DNA from: Amycolatopsis suaedae
GTDB lineage: Bacteria > Actinomycetota > Actinomycetes > Mycobacteriales > Pseudonocardiaceae
DNA: 64,000 bases
Assembly (NCBI RefSeq): GCF_004214935.1
Contig: NZ_SFCC01000015.1
Coordinates: 124,001 to 188,000 of the forward strand
Direction of reading: 5' to 3'
Under the pieces are notes generated by a model. The model ran no database searches, was not told where the DNA came from, and saw only the letters and a list, made by a program, of their open reading frames with translations. Below, piece by piece: positions 33,485 to 41,835 of the stretch (positions are counted from its first letter, which is position 1; every line of letters starts with the position of its first letter). Both the position numbers and the translations under genes were made by a program.

Positions 33485-34323
33485 CAGCGGCCTCCAGGCT
33501 TGAGACGGTCGGCCAGCCGGACGCCGACCACGTTGAACGCGACCACCACCAGCGCGATGGTCAGGCCCGGCACCAGCGCCGGCAGCGCGGCGCCGAGCAC
33601 CAGCGCGGGCTGGCCCTCCTGCACCATCAGACCCCAGTCGGCACTCGGCGGCTGCGCGCCGAAACCCAGGTAGCTCAACGTCGCCAGGCCCATCAGCGCC
33701 TCACCGAACAGCACCACCAGGTAGCCGAGGATCGCCGGGGCGATGTTCGGCACCAGGTACCGGGTGCACAGCTGCACACCGCCGACGCCCTGCACGCGGT
33801 AGGCGTCGATGTAGGGCCGGGTCCGTTCGGCCAGCGCGAGACTGCGGGTGAACTTGGCGATCGTCGGCGCGAACGCCAGCCCGAGCGCGATCACCGCGGT
33901 GACCATGCCGTCGCCGAACACCGCCACCACCAGCACGACGAACAGCAGCCCGGGAAACGCGTACATCACGTCGGTCAGCCGGGAGATCACCGTGTCCAGC
34001 CAGCCGCCACGCCAGGCCGCCACCGTGCCGAGGACGACGCCGAGCACGGCGGCGATGGCCAGCAGCGCCAGCGGGCCGAGCAGCGTTTCCCGCGCACCCC
34101 AGATGATCCTGGACAGCAGGTCGCGCCCGGACTGGTCGACGCCGAGCAGGTGCTGCCAGCTCGGCCCCTCCAGCGTGGCCGACAGGTCGATGCCGTCCGG
34201 CTCGTAGGGGGCGATCCACGGGGCGAACACCGCGGCGATCACCACGATCCCGAGGAAGCCGGCGGAGATCCCGGCCGCGATACCCCGCTTCTTAATGTCC
34301 ACTGTGGACGTCAGCACGGTCAC
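33484..34323 (-). CDS. peptide-type ABC transporter permease (DppC-like)
   Basis: A 279-residue permease of six segments with the DppC N-terminal region (FAPWIAPYEPDGID, then HLLGVDQSGRDLLSRIIWGAR, the latter diagnostic) and the coupling loop. GTG 34323 is chosen because it overlaps the upstream stop by four bases and gives the conserved length. It forms the channel together with the upstream DppB-like protein. Confidence 0.94.
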   Translation of the reverse strand: MTVLTSTVDIKKRGIAAGISAGFLGIVVIAAVFAPWIAPYEPDGIDLSATLEGPSWQHLLGVDQSGRDLLSRIIWGARETLLGPLALLAIAAVLGVVLGTVAAWRGGWLDTVISRLTDVMYAFPGLLFVVLVVAVFGDGMVTAVIALGLAFAPTIAKFTRSLALAERTRPYIDAYRVQGVGGVQLCTRYLVPNIAPAILGYLVVLFGEALMGLATLSYLGFGAQPPSADWGLMVQEGQPALVLGAALPALVPGLTIALVVVAFNVVGVRLADRLKPGGR

Positions 34324-35264
34324 AACGCGCTCCTCTCGGCGCGGACCCGCGGATCGAGCAGCGGGTAGGCGAGGTCGATCAGCGTGGTCACCAGCACGTA
34401 GGCGGCCACCATCAGCAACAGGACGGCCTGGGTGATCGGGAAGTCCTGGGTGTTGATGGCGTTGACCAGCAGCGAACCGACGCCGCTGATCCCGAACGCC
34501 GTCTCCACCACGACGGTCCCGGCCAGCAGGCTCGCGGTGATCAGGCCGCACATGGTCAGCACCGGGCCGAGCGCGTTGCGGAACACGTGCCGCCACACGA
34601 TGGCCCGTTCGCTGAGCCCGGCCGCGCGGGCGGCCTCGACGTGGTCGCGGGAGAACTGCTCGACCATCGTCTGCCGGGTGATCCGGGTGGTGATGGCGAT
34701 CGCGCCCAGCGCCAGCGACAGCGCGGGCAGCGTCAGGTGGTACAGCGTGCCGAGCAGGCCGGTTCCGGTGCCGCTGACCGGGAACCAGCCCAGCTGCACG
34801 GCGAACAGCGACACCAGCGCGATGGCGACCACGAACTGCGGGATCGACGAGGCCAGCGTCGTCGAGGTCACCACCGCGGAGTCGACGGCACCGCGGCGGA
34901 CGGCGGCCAGTGCCCCGAGCCCGACGCCGAGCAGGACGAACAACACGGTGGCGTAGGCGACCAGCAGCAGCGTCGTCGGCGCGCGGGCGGCGATCAGGTC
35001 CAGCACGTGCTCGTCGTAGTGGAACGAGCGGCCGAGGTCGCCCTGGAGCACCCCGGTCAGCCAGTGCCAGTACTGGGCGGGCAGGGACTCGTCGAGGTGG
35101 TACTCGGCGCGGACCGCGGCCAGGTTCTCCGGGGTGGCCTTGTCCGGGCCGCCGACCAGGAACGCGGCCGGGTCGCCGGGTGCCGCGAACATCGCTGCGA
35201 ACACCACGAACGAGGTCACCAGCAGCGTGACCAGCAGCCCCAGTGTCTTGCGGACGATGCGCAT
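34320..35264 (-). CDS. peptide-type ABC transporter permease (DppB-like)
   Basis: A 314-residue permease. The N-terminal helix LGLLVTLLVTSFVVFAAMFAAPGDPA, then the YHLDESLPAQYWHWLTGVLQGDLGRSF periplasmic segment, is the DppB/OppB pattern. The coupling loop is in DHVEAARAAGLSERAIVWRHVFRNAL. ATG 35264 overlaps the upstream stop (ATGA). Confidence 0.94.
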   Translation of the reverse strand: MRIVRKTLGLLVTLLVTSFVVFAAMFAAPGDPAAFLVGGPDKATPENLAAVRAEYHLDESLPAQYWHWLTGVLQGDLGRSFHYDEHVLDLIAARAPTTLLLVAYATVLFVLLGVGLGALAAVRRGAVDSAVVTSTTLASSIPQFVVAIALVSLFAVQLGWFPVSGTGTGLLGTLYHLTLPALSLALGAIAITTRITRQTMVEQFSRDHVEAARAAGLSERAIVWRHVFRNALGPVLTMCGLITASLLAGTVVVETAFGISGVGSLLVNAINTQDFPITQAVLLLMVAAYVLVTTLIDLAYPLLDPRVRAERSAL

Positions 35265-36880
35265 CAGTCCTCCGTCCGGCTCGCGCCGAGGTGGGCGGCC
35301 CAGGGGTAGCTCACGAACGCCATGGACGCGGGCGGGCCGGTCAGCTTCCGGTTGAGCACCAGGACGTTCGGGACCTGCACCAGCGGGATCCACACGGCGT
35401 CGGCGGTGAACCGGTCCTGCAGCTCGATGGCCAGTCGGGCGCGCTCACCGTCGTCCAGCGCCCGCAGTGCCTCGGTCATCAGCCGGTCGTAGTCCGGCGA
35501 GGAGTAGCCCACCCAGTTGTTCGGGGCGTCGGTGGCGGCGTTCTTGTAGAAGCCGATCGGGTCGCTCTTGGTGATGTACCAGGGTTCCGGGCTCAGGTCG
35601 ATGTCCGCGCGGGCGGCCTCGTCGGTGTACATCGCGGAGAACTGCTGCTTGGACATCGTCCTGATCTCGGCGGTCAGCCCGATCCGCCGCGCCGCGTCGA
35701 CGACGGCGTTGGCGACCACCGAGCGGGCCTGGCTGCCGTCGCTGGCCACCACGATCGGCTTAGCCGGACTGCCTGCCTCCCGCACCAGCCTGGCGGCCTC
35801 GGCCAGGTCGGCGTCGCCCGGGCTGGCCGGTGCGCCGCCGAGCCGGTCGTAGGCCGCGGCGAACCGCTCGCGCTGGTAGCTCCACGAACCCGAGCCGACC
35901 GGTGCCTTCCACGGCTGGGCCAGCCCGGTGAATCCGGCCTTCGCGATGCCGGAACGGTCCATCGCCAGCGACAGCGCGCGCCGCACCCGGGTGTCGGCCA
36001 TGGCGCCGCGGGCGGTCGGGATCAGCGACCAGACGGCCGTGGTCGGGCCGTAGAACACCGAGATGTCGCTGTTACGGGTGAGCGGGACCGCCGGGGTCGG
36101 CGACTTGAGGTAGGTGCCGTCGGCGGCGCCGGTGGTCAGGTTGTTGACCACGGTGGAGTCGTCGGCCCAGCGGAACGTCACGGTCCGCACGAGCGGGCGG
36201 ACGGCGGGGTCCCAGTAGTCGTCGACCCGCTCGATCACCAGGTCCGTGCCGGAGCGCCAGCGGGCCAGCCGGTACGGGCCGGAACAACCGTCGCCGCTGC
36301 TCGGCGTGCCGTAGTCCTTGCCGAGCGGCTCGACGTACTCGCGGTCGTACACCACGCCGGCGTCACCGGCGAGGGCCTGCTGGAACATCGAGTCCGGCTT
36401 GCTGAACCGGACGGTCACGGTGAGCGGGCCGGTCGCCTCGATCGCCGTGACGTTGCCGAACTCGTCGGCCTGCTGCCTGCTCGGCTCGGCGTGCCTGCGC
36501 AGGCTCCACACCACGTCGTCGGCGGTCATCGTGCTCCCGTTGTGGAAGCGGACGCCCTCGCGCAGGGTGAGCACGAGCGTGCGCGGGTCCGGATAGTCGA
36601 AGCGCGCGACCAGGTGCGGCTTGGGGGACAGGTCGGGCTGGAGCTGGAACAGCCGGTCGCAGATGTTCGCGGTGACCGTGCCCTCGTTGGTGCCGCCCTT
36701 GCGGTCCGGGTCGAGGCTGCGGGGTTCGGACGCCAGCAGCCAGGTGACGTTGTCGACGGCGCCGGACGCCCGCGGGGTGGTGTCGTCGAGCCGGATGGCG
36801 CCGGGGTCGATGGCCTGCGCGCCGGAGCAGGCGGTGGTGACGGCGGCGAGTCCGGCGATGGCCGCCCAGCGGCGCCTCAC
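35264..36880 (-). CDS. peptide-type ABC transporter substrate-binding protein (family 5)
   Basis: A 538-residue exported solute-binding protein. GTG 36880 overlaps the upstream stop by 4 bases and starts MRRRWAAIAGLAA, a short lipoprotein-like signal with C18; the lipobox TTAC is weak. The SBP_bac_5 domain is clear: SEPRSLDPDRKGG, FHNGSTMTADDVVWSL, RALSLAMDRSGIAKAGF and WIPLVQVPNVLVLNR. It captures a peptide-like or cationic ligand for the permease pair. Association with a penicillin-acyltransferase-like enzyme suggests an acylated amino compound. Confidence 0.92.
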   Translation of the reverse strand: MRRRWAAIAGLAAVTTACSGAQAIDPGAIRLDDTTPRASGAVDNVTWLLASEPRSLDPDRKGGTNEGTVTANICDRLFQLQPDLSPKPHLVARFDYPDPRTLVLTLREGVRFHNGSTMTADDVVWSLRRHAEPSRQQADEFGNVTAIEATGPLTVTVRFSKPDSMFQQALAGDAGVVYDREYVEPLGKDYGTPSSGDGCSGPYRLARWRSGTDLVIERVDDYWDPAVRPLVRTVTFRWADDSTVVNNLTTGAADGTYLKSPTPAVPLTRNSDISVFYGPTTAVWSLIPTARGAMADTRVRRALSLAMDRSGIAKAGFTGLAQPWKAPVGSGSWSYQRERFAAAYDRLGGAPASPGDADLAEAARLVREAGSPAKPIVVASDGSQARSVVANAVVDAARRIGLTAEIRTMSKQQFSAMYTDEAARADIDLSPEPWYITKSDPIGFYKNAATDAPNNWVGYSSPDYDRLMTEALRALDDGERARLAIELQDRFTADAVWIPLVQVPNVLVLNRKLTGPPASMAFVSYPWAAHLGASRTED

Positions 36881-37992
36881 GGTCGCACCTCGCCGGGGCC
36901 GTCGTAGAGGTTCCACGGCGCGAGCTGGTACTCGTTCGCGCACGGGTTGCCCGGCGTCACCCGGTACTCGCCGGCGGTCAGGTCGACGCAACTGGACAGC
37001 AGGGTGGCCCAGCGGCGCACCGGCTCGCGGGCCGGGTCGGGGTGGGCACACAGCGAGTCCGGGTAGCCGAGATGATCCGACAGCGCGGTGCGGATGCGCT
37101 TGCGGACCTCGGCCGGGTCGGTGGCGTCGGCGCAGCGCCGCAGGCCCTCGGTCGCCCTGGGTACGCGGATCAGCGAGTCAGGGGAGAACGGGCGGTGCTC
37201 GGCGGCGAGCTGGGGCGGCACGAACGCCTGGAAGTGGTTGCCGTGGACCAGGAGACCGTCGTCCGGGTACATCCAGCCGCAGGCGCCGGGCGTGGTCTCG
37301 ACGTCGATCGCGAACCGGTCCCGATGGGTGAGCAGCGCGTTGCTGGCGATGTGCCCGCGTGTGCGGACCAGGACGTCCAGTGCGTCCGACAGCGACGCGC
37401 AGTCCAGCGCCTTGCGGCGGATCAGCGTCTGCGGGACGCCCATCGTCGCGTCGAAGCGGCCGCCGAGCCCGTTGGCGTTCAGGCCGATCCCCGCCGAGTT
37501 GGCGCCCTGCCTGCCGACCTGGCCCGCTTCGACGTGCATGACGACCGTCGGCTTGGGTGGCTGCACGATCCGGAGCAGGACGACGGTGTCCCGGACGCCG
37601 TCCCGCCAGTCCCAGTTCTGTCCACAGTAGACGTGGCCGTCGCCGCTGGCGGTTGTCATGGCGAACGAGGTGCAGCCGTCCGGTACGTCGCGGAACGTCG
37701 GGTCGTAGCTGGCCTCGCCGCGCACGTTGAGCACCAGGATGTCGCCGGGGTGGACGCCCGCGCCCGCGGCGATGCCGTCCATCTCCTCGACCAGTTCGGG
37801 GGCGAACTCGCGGGCGGGCTCCAGCCAGCGCCGTGCCTTGTCCCGGATCTGTGCCCAGGTCAGGCCTGTGGCCTTGCCGAGCGATTCGGTGTAGTACCCG
37901 ATCGCGGTGGCGACGGCCTCGCGGGTCTGCTCGCCGTACTGCGTTCCCCGCGTGTGCGGGTCGCCGCTGATCTCGATCGTCGGAATGCTCAT
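36877..37992 (-). CDS. C45-family N-terminal nucleophile hydrolase (isopenicillin N acyltransferase-like)
   Basis: A 371-residue proenzyme of the acyl-CoA:6-aminopenicillanic acid acyltransferase family. The expected self-cleavage site is G106-C107 in PDGCTSFAM, after which Cys107 becomes the catalytic N terminus. Downstream, YCGQNWDWRDG and SAGIGLNANGLGG match the family. Members hydrolyse or exchange amide-linked acyl groups on beta-lactams, N-acyl amino acids or peptides. No signal peptide, so it is cytosolic. It overlaps its neighbours by 4 bases on both sides, between an aldehyde dehydrogenase and a peptide importer. This implies cleavage of an imported acyl-amide; that is inference. Confidence 0.88.
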   Translation of the reverse strand: MSIPTIEISGDPHTRGTQYGEQTREAVATAIGYYTESLGKATGLTWAQIRDKARRWLEPAREFAPELVEEMDGIAAGAGVHPGDILVLNVRGEASYDPTFRDVPDGCTSFAMTTASGDGHVYCGQNWDWRDGVRDTVVLLRIVQPPKPTVVMHVEAGQVGRQGANSAGIGLNANGLGGRFDATMGVPQTLIRRKALDCASLSDALDVLVRTRGHIASNALLTHRDRFAIDVETTPGACGWMYPDDGLLVHGNHFQAFVPPQLAAEHRPFSPDSLIRVPRATEGLRRCADATDPAEVRKRIRTALSDHLGYPDSLCAHPDPAREPVRRWATLLSSCVDLTAGEYRVTPGNPCANEYQLAPWNLYDGPGEVRP

Positions 37993-39383
37993 AGTGCGCT
38001 CATCACGTGCTTGATCCGGGTGTATTCCTCCAGGCCGTACAGCGAGAGGTCCTTGCCGTGGCCCGAGTGCTTGAAACCGCCGTGCGGCATCTCCGCGACG
38101 AGGGGGATATGAGTGTTGATCCAGACGCAGCCGAAGTCCAGCGCGGCACTGGTACGCATGGCCGTCGCGTGGTCGCGGGTCCATACCGAGGAGGCCAGGC
38201 CGTAGTCGACGCCGTTGGCCAGCGCGATCGCCTCGTCCTCGCCGGTGAACGGCTGCACGGTGATGACCGGGCCGAAGATCTCCTCCTGGACGGCCTCGTC
38301 GTCCTGCCGCAGTCCGGAAACGACGGTCGGCCGGTAGAAGTAGCCCCGGTCGCCTGCCCGTTCGCCTCCGGTGTGGACGGTCGCGTGGGCGGGCAGGCGG
38401 TCGACGAAGCCGCTCACCCTGGCGAGCTGGGCGGCGTTGTTGAGCGGGCCGACGGTGGTGGCGCGGGCCTGTTCGGTCAGTGCCGCGACGAACTCGTCGT
38501 GCACCTCGCGGGCGACCAGCACGCGGGTGGCCGCGGTGCAGTCCTGGCCCGCGTTGAAGTAGCCGGCCTCGGCGATGCCTTCGGCGGCGGCCGCGAGGTC
38601 GGCGTCGGCGAAGACCAGCACGGGTGCCTTGCCGCCCAGCTCCAGGTGGGTGCGCCGGAGCCCGGCGGCCGCGGCGATCTCCCGTCCGGCGCGCACCGAG
38701 CCGGTGATGGCAACCAGGTCGGGGCGGGGATGCTCGACGAGTGCCCGGCCGGTCTCCCGGTCGCCGCAGATCACGTTGAACACCCCGGGTGGCAGGACGT
38801 CCGCGCAGATCTCGGCGAGCAGCACCGTCGACGACGGCGTGGTGTCGGCGGGTTTGAGGACGACGGTGTTGCCCGCGGCCAGTGCCGGCGCGATCTTCCA
38901 CACCGCCATCATGAGCGGGTAGTTCCACGGTGTGACCTGCGCGCAGACCCCGATGGGCTCGCGGCGCAGCCAGGACGTGTGGCCTGCCAGGTACTCGCCG
39001 GAGGCGCGGCCGTCCAGCATCCGGGCCGCCCCGGCGAAGAACCGGAGCTGGTCGATCGCGGGCGGCAGTTCCTCGGTCGCGGTGAGCCCGCGCGGCTTGC
39101 CGGTGTCGGCGCACTCGGCGTCGATCAGTTCGTCCGCGCGGGCCTCGACGGCGTTGGCGATGCGCAGCAGTGCCAGCTGCCGGTCAGCCGGGGTGGTGGC
39201 GCGCCACGCGGCCTGTGCGCGTGCGGCGGCAGCCACGGCGGCGTCGACGTCGGCGGGACCGGACCGGGGTGCCGTGCCGGTGACCTCCTCGGTCGCCGGG
39301 TCGACCAGCTCGGTCTCCCCGCCGTCACGGCTGTCGGCCCGCTTCCCGTCGATAAGGTTGTACAGCCTGCGCTTTGCCGCCAT
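37989..39383 (-). CDS. aldehyde dehydrogenase (gamma-aminobutyraldehyde/betaine-aldehyde type)
   Basis: A 464-residue NAD(P)-dependent dehydrogenase. The full motif set is present: VTPWNYPLMMAVWKIAPALAAGN, ITGSVRAG, the general-base Glu in LELGGKAPVLV, the catalytic Cys in NAGQDCTAATR and the EEIFGPVITV block. Proteins of this length with this wording are usually annotated PatD/BetB-like. It is the first gene of the coupled operon, oxidising an aldehyde that may arise from the amine freed by the next enzyme. The 114-base gap upstream contains the candidate promoter (AT-rich 39405-39475). Confidence 0.93.
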   Translation of the reverse strand: MAAKRRLYNLIDGKRADSRDGGETELVDPATEEVTGTAPRSGPADVDAAVAAAARAQAAWRATTPADRQLALLRIANAVEARADELIDAECADTGKPRGLTATEELPPAIDQLRFFAGAARMLDGRASGEYLAGHTSWLRREPIGVCAQVTPWNYPLMMAVWKIAPALAAGNTVVLKPADTTPSSTVLLAEICADVLPPGVFNVICGDRETGRALVEHPRPDLVAITGSVRAGREIAAAAGLRRTHLELGGKAPVLVFADADLAAAAEGIAEAGYFNAGQDCTAATRVLVAREVHDEFVAALTEQARATTVGPLNNAAQLARVSGFVDRLPAHATVHTGGERAGDRGYFYRPTVVSGLRQDDEAVQEEIFGPVITVQPFTGEDEAIALANGVDYGLASSVWTRDHATAMRTSAALDFGCVWINTHIPLVAEMPHGGFKHSGHGKDLSLYGLEEYTRIKHVMSAL

Positions 39384-39497
39384 CGTGCACCCTTCGAACG
39401 ACGAAAACCGTTGCGAAGATAGTGCGATACAACTGGTTCGATAGCAAGAGCTGGCTGGAACCTATTTTTTCGCGTTGTCAACCCGCGATCTGGCTGG

Positions 39498-40262
39498 TCA
39501 GCCTTCCTTGAGCATGCCGCCGTCGATGACGAGGTCCGAGCCGTTGATGTTGGGCGCCTTGCCGGAGGCCAGGAAGACCACCAGTGCGGCGACCTCCTCC
39601 GGCTCGGTCATCTGTCCGGTGGACATGCCGATCTTCGCCGGGAAAGTCGTCAGGAATTCCTCGACGGGCAGGCCCGCCTGCCTGGCCAGGACGTCGCCGG
39701 TGCCGTCCGGCTGGGTCCACACGGCGGTGCGCACCGGTCCCGGCGAGATGGTGTTGACCCGCACCCCGCGTGGCCCGAACTCCTCGGCGACCCCCTTGCC
39801 GAAGCTGGCCAGCGCGGCCTTCGCCGCCGAGTAGGCCAGCAGGTGCGGAGCCGACTTCCGCGAGTTGACCGACCCGATGTTCACCACCTGCCCGCGCCGC
39901 TCGACGAGGCTGGGCAATGCCGCCCGGGTGGCGCGGACCGCGCTGAACAGTGTCAGGTCCAGGGTGTACTGCCAGTCGTCGTCGGTGGCGGCGAGGAAGC
40001 CCTCCGTGCGGGGCCGGGTGCCGCCGACGTTGTTGACCAGCAGGTCGATCCCGCCCAGCTCGGTCAGCGCGGTGCCGACGAGCCGCGCCGGGCCTTCGGC
40101 GGTCGTCAGGTCGACGGGCACCGCGTGCGGGGTGACCTCCTTCAGTTCGGCGCTGATCGTGCGCGCGCCGGCGACGACGCGGTACCCCTCGTCGGCAAGG
40201 GCTCGGGCGGTGGCCAGTCCGATGCCCTTGCTGGCGCCGGTGACGACTGCGTTCCGTGGCAT
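39498..40262 (-). CDS. short-chain dehydrogenase/reductase
   Basis: A 254-residue classical SDR: cofactor motif TGASKGIG at residues 8-15, NNVGG, catalytic Ser in NIGSVNS and the YxxxK pair in LLAYSAAKAAL, then the C-terminal NGSDLVIDGGM. It is an NAD(P)-dependent oxidoreductase of unknown substrate. It is divergent from an ArsR regulator, with two matching palindromes between them. Confidence 0.93.
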   Translation of the reverse strand: MPRNAVVTGASKGIGLATARALADEGYRVVAGARTISAELKEVTPHAVPVDLTTAEGPARLVGTALTELGGIDLLVNNVGGTRPRTEGFLAATDDDWQYTLDLTLFSAVRATRAALPSLVERRGQVVNIGSVNSRKSAPHLLAYSAAKAALASFGKGVAEEFGPRGVRVNTISPGPVRTAVWTQPDGTGDVLARQAGLPVEEFLTTFPAKIGMSTGQMTEPEEVAALVVFLASGKAPNINGSDLVIDGGMLKEG

Positions 40263-40276
40263 GAATCCCCCAAAGC

Positions 40277-40322
40277 ATCATGGGTTGCTGATATATTCGG
40301 CAAGGTATCATCGGATACTGAT
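40277..40322. promoter_or_regulatory. paired operators ATCA-N8-TGAT, 30 bp apart
   Basis: ATCATGGGTTGCTGAT (40277-40292) and ATCATCGGATACTGAT (40307-40322) share the same arms and spacing and are exactly 30 bases apart, about three helical turns. The second covers the first two bases of the ArsR start codon, so binding would block both divergent genes. Confidence 0.6.
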
Positions 40323-40620
40323 GGATGGCAACGGAACCGAAGAGCGGCTGGAAGCACTCGGCCGCGCGTTGAACTGCCGCTTCCGGCTGGTCATGCTGCA
40401 GGTGCTCGCCGAGGGTGAGACGTGCGTGAGCGACCTGGTCCGGCGCTCGGGCACGACTCAGCCGAACGTGTCGAACCACCTCGCCGTCCTGCGGGCCGCG
40501 GACCTCGTCACCGCCGAACGGCACGGGCGGCTCGTCCGCTACCGGCTCGCCTCGCCGGAGGTCGCCGACCTGGTCCGCAGCCTGACCGCGCTGGTCGACC
40601 GGTCGGGCACAGGCACGTGA
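40321..40620 (+). CDS. ArsR-family transcriptional regulator
   Basis: A 99-residue winged-helix regulator: ALNCRFRLVMLQVLAEGETCVSDLVRRSGTTQPNVSNHLAVLRAADLV with the beta-wing ERHGRLVRYRL. ATG 40321 has no room for a ribosome site and overlaps an operator, pointing to leaderless expression and autoregulation. The metal-binding CxC of metal sensors is absent; the lone Cys residues suggest a different or redox signal. Its target is probably the divergent SDR. The stop codon lies inside the palindrome at 40617-40633. Confidence 0.9.
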   Translation: MDGNGTEERLEALGRALNCRFRLVMLQVLAEGETCVSDLVRRSGTTQPNVSNHLAVLRAADLVTAERHGRLVRYRLASPEVADLVRSLTALVDRSGTGT

Positions 40621-40633
40621 AGGCCACCTTCAC
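40617..40633. terminator. palindrome GTGAAGG-CCA-CCTTCAC
   Basis: A perfect 7-3-7 stem-loop covering the stop codon of the ArsR gene. The same 17-mer recurs in reverse orientation at 40821-40837 and in near copy at 29393. Confidence 0.6.
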
Positions 40634-40680
40634 CACGTGAGACGTCAGGGCCCCGGCAAAGTCGGGCGTGGGGTGCGTGC

Positions 40681-40725
40681 GCAAGGGAGCTTTACTGGCG
40701 AAGAAGGGTAGTAAAGCTCCCTTGC
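40681..40725. terminator. 16-bp perfect stem-loop terminator
   Basis: Bases 40681-40696 and 40710-40725 (core AAGGGAGCTTTACT / AGTAAAGCTCCCTT) pair perfectly around a 13-base loop. It lies in the 255-base convergent gap between the ArsR and hydrolase genes, which holds no gene and is made of recurring palindromes. A half copy occurs near 11770. Confidence 0.75.
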
Positions 40726-40820
40726 TGCCTTACGGGTGTGGCTGGTGGGACTGCCGTGGCCCGCGATGCCAGCGGGACACCTGGGATCGCGTGAAGGCCG
40801 AGTTCCTGTCGCCAGACGTG

Positions 40821-40837
40821 GTGAAGGTGGCCTTCAC
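40821..40837. terminator. palindrome GTGAAGG-TGG-CCTTCAC (inverted copy)
   Basis: This is the exact reverse complement of the 17-mer at 40617-40633, placed 39 bases from the end of the convergent hydrolase gene, so each converging transcript meets one copy. Confidence 0.6.
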
Positions 40838-40875
40838 GTGCTTTGGCGCGTGGGTGAGCCGGTGGCCCCGGCGGC

Positions 40876-41769
40876 TCAGCCGGTGAAGTCGTGCAGGAGG
40901 GTGCCGGTGACGCCGGGGTCCTCGAACATCGGCGTGTGGCCGACCCCGTCGAGGATCTCGATCCGCGCCCCGGGGACCCGGCGGTAGTCCTGCGCGGACG
41001 CGGGCTGCCACCGCCGGTCCCGCGAGCCGAAGACCACCAGCGCCGGCAGGCCGAGCCCGGCGAGCCGGTCGGGGACGGGCCGTTCGGTCAGGTACTCGCT
41101 GACCGCCTCGTCGGTCCCGGTGAGGCCGCGGTAGGTCATCCCCGCGACGTCGGCCACGAGCTGGTCGGGCACCCGCACCTCGCGCGTGAACGCCGTGCTC
41201 ATCGCGTCGCGGATCGTGCCGTCGGAACGCAGCCGCCAGATCAGCTCCCCGATCACCGGCGTGGTCATCAGCCTGCCGGCGAAACTCTCCCCGAGGAACG
41301 CGTCGACGCGCGGGCCGGTGGCGATCAACCCGATCCCCGCCACCAGGTCACGACGCTGCTCGGCCAGGGACGTCGCGACGGCACCGCCGGTGGAGTGCCC
41401 GACGACGGTCGCATGGCGCACGCCCAGCTCGTCGAGCACGGCGCCGATCCGCCGTGCCTGCTCCGCGATGCCGTAGCCGCGTACCGGTTTCGCCGACCGG
41501 CCGTGGCCGAGCAGGTCGATCCGCACCAGGTCCCGGTCACGCAGCGCCGGCAGCACCGGATCCCACCATCCCGTCGAACCGCCGAGCCCGTGCAACAGCA
41601 CGACGGTCGGCGCGTCGGCGGGACCCTGGCGCACGACGTGCAGGTCCCGCACGATCCGCTCACCGGCGGCTTCGGCCGTCTCGGTCAGCACGGCCACCGT
41701 GTTCCCGGTGACGAGGACGGCCAGCGCACCGACGGTCAGCAGGACGATCCGGCGTTTCTTCGCACCCAT
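40876..41769 (-). CDS. alpha/beta hydrolase with N-terminal membrane anchor or signal
   Basis: A 297-residue hydrolase. Residues 8-28 form a hydrophobic anchor or signal (RRIVLLTVGALAVLVTG). The catalytic set is complete: LLHGLGGST, nucleophile in VVGHSTGGAVA, acid in VFGSRDRRW and His in DGVGHTPMFED. It is probably an extracytoplasmic esterase or haloalkane-dehalogenase-like hydrolase. The gene stands alone, divergent from the AraC regulator by 66 bases; that regulator may control it. Confidence 0.9.
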   Translation of the reverse strand: MGAKKRRIVLLTVGALAVLVTGNTVAVLTETAEAAGERIVRDLHVVRQGPADAPTVVLLHGLGGSTGWWDPVLPALRDRDLVRIDLLGHGRSAKPVRGYGIAEQARRIGAVLDELGVRHATVVGHSTGGAVATSLAEQRRDLVAGIGLIATGPRVDAFLGESFAGRLMTTPVIGELIWRLRSDGTIRDAMSTAFTREVRVPDQLVADVAGMTYRGLTGTDEAVSEYLTERPVPDRLAGLGLPALVVFGSRDRRWQPASAQDYRRVPGARIEILDGVGHTPMFEDPGVTGTLLHDFTG

Positions 41770-41835
41770 GCCGACAGCCTCGCGTGGCCGGACCGACGGG
41801 TATTGGAGAAATGTTCCGCGCGTACAGTCGGGCAG

